Of a stretch of 10,010 nt of DNA, positions 6,804 to 10,010 are shown one piece after another. The translations under genes and the position numbers were made by a program. The stretch comes from Actinomycetota bacterium (lineage in GTDB: Bacteria; Actinomycetota; Thermoleophilia; Solirubrobacterales; Solirubrobacteraceae). Location of the stretch: the NCBI GenBank assembly GCA_009699915.1, contig WLNG01000029.1, positions 1-10,010 on the forward strand, read 5' to 3'. The notes under the pieces were generated by a model that was given only the letters and a program-made list of their open reading frames with translations, was not told the DNA's origin and did no database searches. Positions within the stretch are counted from its first letter, which is position 1; every line of letters begins with the position of its first letter.

Positions 6804-7891
6804 GCGCTGCGCTCCACGATCGCGACGGTCTGGAATTGTCCTGCGAAGCCGGTGGTCAGGTGCGCCAGGGCGTGCTCGGGGCCGCCCGCGGCGCTGACCG
6901 CGCGGATCGCGTCGACGACCTTTCCTAGAACGCCGCCGAACGGGGCCTCGCCGCGGACCGATCCGCCGTCCGGGTTGATGACGAACTGGCCGCCGCGATC
7001 GACGGCCCCGGAGAGCGCGAGATCGATGCCGCCGCCCTGCGGGCAGAGGCCCAGCGCTGCGTAGGCGAGCATCTCGGCGTCCGGCGTGTAGTCGTGCAGG
7101 TGCCAGGATCCGATGTCGGCGGGGCCGAGCCCGGCGCGCGCGTAGGCGTCCGCGCCGGCGAGCACCAGGTGCGGCAGCCCGACGAGGTCGCGTTCGGCGA
7201 TCCGCGAGGAGTCGCTGCACCAGCCGACGCCGCTCACGTTCGCAAGGGGGGCGATGCGCCCGGGGCACTCGAGCATGATCGAGAACGCCGTGTCGATCTC
7301 CGTCGGTAGCTCCAGGGCGCGCAGGGGCGAGGCGACGACCGGCGAGGCCTCGATTTCGGCGAGGTCCCGCTCGCCATGGTTGCGCGCTGCCACGATGGCG
7401 GCCGCATGTGCGCCGCGCGCCGGGTCGGCTGCGCGATGGCGCTCGGCCTGCATCGCGGCTGCGGCCAGCGCGCTGCTGCCGCCGTCGCGCTCAAAGAACG
7501 GCTCGGCGGAGAGGCGCTCGGCCGGCTGCGAGCCCTTCGGCGACTCCGAGCTCTTGCCCCAGGAGCTGATCAGCAGCCGGTTGTGGACGCCGGAGAGGAT
7601 CTGCATGCAGCCGAGCGCCAGCGCGTGCCCAGGGGAGCTGGCGGTGTTGATCTCGTCGTTCAGGTAGGCACCGGCCGGGCCGGAGGTCAGCATCGAGCTG
7701 ATCGCGCGGCCGTCGGTCTGGTCGGAGGCGGCGAGGACGACGCCGTCGAGATCGGTGCGGTCGAGCCCGGCCGCTTCGAGCGCCGCGCGCGCGGCGCGGA
7801 AGATGAGCGTCTCGAGGCTGTCGTCCGGGACAGCGCTGACGCTGACGGCGGCGGTGATCGCGACCGGGGCGGTGCGGCCTGCGTGGCTCAT
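6800..7891 (-). CDS. Second, more divergent thiolase-fold protein, active site lost
   Basis: A 363-residue protein recognisable as thiolase superfamily by layout rather than by catalytic motifs: an N-terminal helix/strand pattern ending LDGVVLAASD, then INTASSPGHALALGCMQILSG where CASG is replaced by SSPG (Ser85), and NPDGGSVRGEAPFGG (306-320) where GHP is replaced by EAP (Ala316). HLHDYTPDAEMLAYAALGL (264-282) matches the SCP-x 'YDxFT' segment of the neighbouring gene, with Tyr268. It is a distant paralogue of that gene and shorter than usual (about 390). With neither Cys nor His it probably cannot act as a thiolase. It may be the non-catalytic half of a heterodimer, or supply a residue such as His264, His266 or Tyr268. 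The start is ATG at 7891, chosen for the ATGA overlap and a GAGGAG eight bases upstream; the frame is open to 8209, but that extension is a shadow of the CaiB-type gene. Confidence 0.83.
   Translation of the reverse strand: MSHAGRTAPVAITAAVSVSAVPDDSLETLIFRAARAALEAAGLDRTDLDGVVLAASDQTDGRAISSMLTSGPAGAYLNDEINTASSPGHALALGCMQILSGVHNRLLISSWGKSSESPKGSQPAERLSAEPFFERDGGSSALAAAAMQAERHRAADPARGAHAAAIVAARNHGERDLAEIEASPVVASPLRALELPTEIDTAFSIMLECPGRIAPLANVSGVGWCSDSSRIAERDLVGLPHLVLAGADAYARAGLGPADIGSWHLHDYTPDAEMLAYAALGLCPQGGGIDLALSGAVDRGGQFVINPDGGSVRGEAPFGGVLGKVVDAIRAVSAAGGPEHALAHLTTGFAGQFQTVAIVERSA
6812..6815 (-). promoter_or_regulatory. Ribosome binding site of the SCP-x-type protein
   Basis: GGAG on the minus strand, eight bases before the ATG at 6803. 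It decides between this start and the much longer open frame reaching 7268. Confidence 0.55.
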
Positions 7892-8907
7892 GAATGGGAC
7901 TCCTCGTCGAGGGCGATCGCAATGGCTGGAGCAGCAGGCCCGAGCGGACGCCAGTGTCCGGCGTCCGGGAAGAGCCCGCGGGCGGTGATCTGCGGGTCGA
8001 ACGGTACCTCTGCCGTGTCGTTGACACGCGTGAAGGGCAGATCGTGCTCGGCGGCGATCGCGTCGAGTTCGGCCATCGTGCGGCTGCCGATCTCCGCGCG
8101 CACGCGATCGGCGATCTCGGCGGCGCGGTCGCGGCGTCCGACGGTGTCCGCGAGCTCCGGGTCCTGCGCCCAGTCGCTCCAGCCGAAGGCCGTGCAGCAG
8201 CGCTCCCACATCGGGTTCTCAAGGATGGAGATCGCGACGCGCTGGCCGTCGCCCGTCGCGAGCACGCCGTAGGCGCCCTCGGTTCCGGGCCGCGGCAGTT
8301 TCGTGTTCGACCAGACGACCGCGGCGTCGAGCAACGCCAGCTCGAGCCGCCGCCCGATCCCGGTGGCGGCGCGATCGTGCAGCGCCGTGACAATCAGCAG
8401 CGCGGCGTTCGTGGCCGAGGCCAGATCGACCCATGGGACCCGGATCAGCGCATCCGATTCGGGCAGCCCGGCGGGCAGGCCGCCCGCCACCGCGAGGAAG
8501 TTCAGGTCGTGCCCAGGGACCGTGACCATCGGGCCGCTGGTGCCGAAGCCCGACAGCGAGACGTAAACCAGGCGCGGGTTGAGCGTCGAGAGCGTCTCCC
8601 AGTCGGCGCTCAGGCGGGCCGCCACGCCGGGGCGGAAACCCTCAAGGAAGACGTCAGCAGCGGCGACCAGCTCATGCAGGCGCTCGCGCCCGGCATCGCT
8701 CTTGAGATCGAGGAAGACGATCTCCTTGCCGGCGTTGATCCGCTGGTACATCGGCGGGTCAACCTCGCGTGCGACCTCGCCGCCGAGCGGCTCAACCTTG
8801 ATGATCGTCGCGCCGAGCGTGCGCAGCAGCAGCGACGCGAACGGCCCCGGCAGCTGCTGGGAGAGGTCGACGACGGTGATCCCGGCGAGCGGCTGCCAGT
8901 CGCTCAC
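7888..8907 (-). CDS. CaiB/BaiF family protein, alpha-methylacyl-CoA racemase-like
   Basis: A 339-residue class III CoA-transferase family protein. The N-terminus carries LAGITVVDLSQQLPGPFAS and GATIIKVEPLGGE, followed by GKEIVFLDLKSDAGRERL, the family's CoA-binding Rossmann half. LVYVSLSGFGTSGP precedes PGHDLNF with His133 and Asp134, then VPWVDLASATNAAL with Asp161. In alpha-methylacyl-CoA racemase the catalytic pair is the His of GHDINY and an Asp about 30 residues on. His133 and Asp161 match this, so epimerisation of a 2-methylacyl-CoA is somewhat favoured over CoA transfer, where only the Asp is needed. The protein is short for transferases (about 400) and slightly short for racemases (about 360), the loss being in the C-terminal part. 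The start is GTG at 8907, inside a GTGA overlap with the cyclase-family gene, with no clear ribosome binding site. A transferase using another operon CoA ester remains possible. Confidence 0.87.
   Translation of the reverse strand: MSDWQPLAGITVVDLSQQLPGPFASLLLRTLGATIIKVEPLGGEVAREVDPPMYQRINAGKEIVFLDLKSDAGRERLHELVAAADVFLEGFRPGVAARLSADWETLSTLNPRLVYVSLSGFGTSGPMVTVPGHDLNFLAVAGGLPAGLPESDALIRVPWVDLASATNAALLIVTALHDRAATGIGRRLELALLDAAVVWSNTKLPRPGTEGAYGVLATGDGQRVAISILENPMWERCCTAFGWSDWAQDPELADTVGRRDRAAEIADRVRAEIGSRTMAELDAIAAEHDLPFTRVNDTAEVPFDPQITARGLFPDAGHWRPLGPAAPAIAIALDEESHS
7900..7905 (-). promoter_or_regulatory. Ribosome binding site of the divergent thiolase-fold protein
   Basis: GAGGAG on the minus strand, eight bases before the ATG at 7891. 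It is the strongest such site in the operon, and it rules out the longer open frame that reaches 8209. Confidence 0.65.
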
Positions 8908-9761
8908 AGGATCGCCACCGGGGTGAGGGGCGAGGCCGTCGAGCCGACCAGTGTCAGCGGCAGCGCGACGAAGAGGAAGGGCCCGTCGACGAGGCTTGCA
9001 AGTTCATCGAGGACGACGCTTTCGATCAGCGGAACCCCGCGATCTGTGAGCAGGAACTGATGCACCGGGAAGACCGTCTCCCCGGGAGCCGGCAGCGGCT
9101 CGACCGCGAAGGTGTCGGCACCGATCGCCGCGACGCCCGCGTCGGCGAGCCAGCGGGCCGCGCTGAGGTCGATCCCGGGTTCGCCGGCGAAGTACGTCTC
9201 TGCGGAGCCGCCCATGCGCCCGAGCCAGCCGGTCCGGATCAGGACGACGTCGCCGTGCTCGATGGTGATTCCGGCGGCGCCTGCGACCTGCTGCAACTCC
9301 TCTGCGCCGATCGCATAGCCGGCCGCGAGCTCGCGGTCACCGGCGACATCGAGCACCACGCCGCGGCCGACGATCGGCCCGAGTTGGTCGGCGCCGCAGT
9401 GCTGGGCGCCGGTCGTGCTGCGGATCGTCTCCTGCCCGTGCCCGCCGTAGAGCGTGTCGTCGTGCCAGGCATGGGCGAGCGCATCGATGTGTGTGCCGCT
9501 GTGGCTCGGGAGCAGCAGCGTGTCCTCGGCGAACTGAAAGCCGCCAGGCCGCTGTGCTCCGGCGGCGTAGTCGCCTCCGTCCCGCGTCATGAACCGCACG
9601 ACGCCGTGCCGGTGCGCCGGCGACGGCGTGTTCGGGCCGATCGGCAGCCCGAGGTCGACGATCCGGCCGCTGCGCACGAGCCCGGCTGCGCCGAGCACCT
9701 GCTGCGGTCCGATGTTCGCCAGCGCGCCGCGCTCGTCTGCGGATGTGCTGCGCTCGCTCAT
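8904..9761 (-). CDS. Cyclase-family metal hydrolase (kynurenine formamidase/isatin hydrolase fold)
   Basis: A 285-residue protein of the 'putative cyclase' family. The signature is PSHSGTHIDALAH with His87, His91, Asp93 and His97, which in kynurenine formamidase and isatin hydrolase bind Mn or Zn and activate water. Later family blocks are present: RGVVLDVAG (133-141), GDVVLIRTGW (170-179), GADTFAVE (214-221), PVHQFLL with His234, and LIESVVLDEL with Glu247. It ends PLTLVGSTASPLTPVA, the usual GSPxRPVA-type tail. All metal and catalytic residues are present, so it should be an active amidase, lactonase or ring-opening hydrolase; the substrate is unknown. The length is a little above the common 210-270, with an N-terminal extension of about 30 residues. 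The start ATG at 9761 overlaps the preceding gene as ATGA without an obvious ribosome binding site. A second family member lies immediately upstream, so the two may form a heteromer or act on successive substrates. Confidence 0.88.
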   Translation of the reverse strand: MSERSTSADERGALANIGPQQVLGAAGLVRSGRIVDLGLPIGPNTPSPAHRHGVVRFMTRDGGDYAAGAQRPGGFQFAEDTLLLPSHSGTHIDALAHAWHDDTLYGGHGQETIRSTTGAQHCGADQLGPIVGRGVVLDVAGDRELAAGYAIGAEELQQVAGAAGITIEHGDVVLIRTGWLGRMGGSAETYFAGEPGIDLSAARWLADAGVAAIGADTFAVEPLPAPGETVFPVHQFLLTDRGVPLIESVVLDELASLVDGPFLFVALPLTLVGSTASPLTPVAIL

Positions 9762-10010
9762 CCGGTACGCGGGAGCAGTGCCAGCGGCACCACCGGGGAT
9801 GCGTCCGCTCCCGGAATCGTCATCGGCGGCATCACGAAGACGAACTCGCGTCCCACAACGCGTGCGAGTCCCGGACCGAGGTTCTCGACGATCAGGATGT
9901 CGCGGCGCAGGAGGGTGCCGTGGACGGGGTAGGGGAACGGCGTCTCGCGCCGGTGCGCTGGGCAGTCGGGGGTGATCAGATCCGCCCCAACCAGGCTGAT
10001 GTCGCGCTCG
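9758..10010 (-). CDS. Second cyclase-family hydrolase, C-terminal part only
   Basis: The minus-strand frame is open from the window edge to a TGA at 9758-9760 and gives 83 C-terminal residues; the start lies beyond 10010. The sequence begins ERDISLVGADLITPD, continues with PYPVHGTLLRRDILIVENL and FVFVMPPMTIPGADASP, and ends VPLALLPRTG. These blocks match the C-terminal third of the cyclase family (GxD, xVHxxLL, IENL with the conserved Glu, and the ADASPVxPLA tail) and line up with the next gene downstream, so the two are tandem paralogues. They are clearly different in sequence (PVHGTLL against PVHQFLL, DASPVVP against TASPLTP), so this is an old duplication or a separate recruitment. The HxGTHxD metal site is outside the window and cannot be checked. 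The stop overlaps the next start as ATGA. Confidence 0.82.
   Translation of the reverse strand, partial: ERDISLVGADLITPDCPAHRRETPFPYPVHGTLLRRDILIVENLGPGLARVVGREFVFVMPPMTIPGADASPVVPLALLPRTG

Noticed and set aside
6804..7268. N-terminal extension of the SCP-x-type protein (open frame from 7268)
   Set aside because: The extra residues are Arg/Pro-rich and lie over the divergent thiolase-fold gene in another frame. The ATG at 6803 has a ribosome binding site, the ATGA overlap and the expected thiolase N-terminus.
7892..8209. N-terminal extension of the divergent thiolase-fold protein (open frame from 8209)
   Set aside because: The extension overlaps the CaiB-type gene and is Arg-rich without a domain. 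GAGGAG before the ATG at 7891 marks the real start.
7894..9060. A 388-codon + strand open frame opposite the CaiB-type gene
   Set aside because: Antisense shadow: Arg/Asp/Gly-rich low-complexity protein with no motif, while the minus strand reads as a CaiB-family protein.

Overview
The window is GC-rich throughout, with GC-ending codons, ATG, GTG and TTG starts, and almost no intergenic DNA. This suggests a high-GC bacterium, most likely an actinobacterium (Actinomycetia or Thermoleophilia-like). Nothing here fixes the taxon. I saw no rRNA, tRNA, CRISPR array, insertion sequence or phage gene.

Layout. Bases 1-221 hold no intact gene. They contain the broken start of a small Rossmann-fold dehydrogenase, whose last frame ends in an ATGA overlap with the next gene. 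On the + strand follow a bicupin protein (222-1124) and, after an 82-base gap, a short-chain dehydrogenase resembling the dehydrogenase part of peroxisomal multifunctional enzyme 2 (1207-2160). The rest of the window, 2157 to beyond 10010, is one minus-strand operon. In transcription order it encodes a cyclase-family hydrolase (cut by the window edge), a second cyclase-family hydrolase, a CaiB/BaiF-type protein closest in motif to alpha-methylacyl-CoA racemase, two thiolase-fold proteins, a DUF35 zinc-ribbon/OB protein, an AMP-forming acyl-CoA ligase and an aldehyde dehydrogenase. All seven junctions are 4-base stop/start overlaps (five ATGA, one GTGA, one TTGA). The operon meets the + strand dehydrogenase tail to tail in another 4-base overlap (CTAG).

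How the genes may work together. The set looks catabolic and CoA-based. The ligase makes an acyl-CoA, the CaiB-family protein would epimerise a 2-methyl acyl-CoA or transfer CoA, and the MFE-2-like dehydrogenase would oxidise a 3-hydroxyacyl-CoA. The thiolase-fold pair with DUF35 would cut a carbon-carbon bond. Both thiolase-fold proteins lack the usual nucleophilic cysteine and the GHP histidine, so ordinary thiolysis is unlikely. The known precedent for a cysteine-less SCP-x thiolase working with DUF35 is the steroid side-chain aldolase Ltp2-ChsH2. With an aldehyde dehydrogenase and a CoA ligase directly downstream, aldol cleavage, oxidation of the aldehyde and re-activation of the acid is an attractive scheme; in bile-salt degraders Sal1, Sad and an acyl-CoA synthetase do the same. 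The substrate is unknown. The two cyclase-family hydrolases and the bicupin suggest a ring-opening or dicarbonyl-cleaving step as well.

The most unusual points are the paired, catalytically altered thiolase-fold proteins with DUF35, and the eight-gene chain with no intergenic base.
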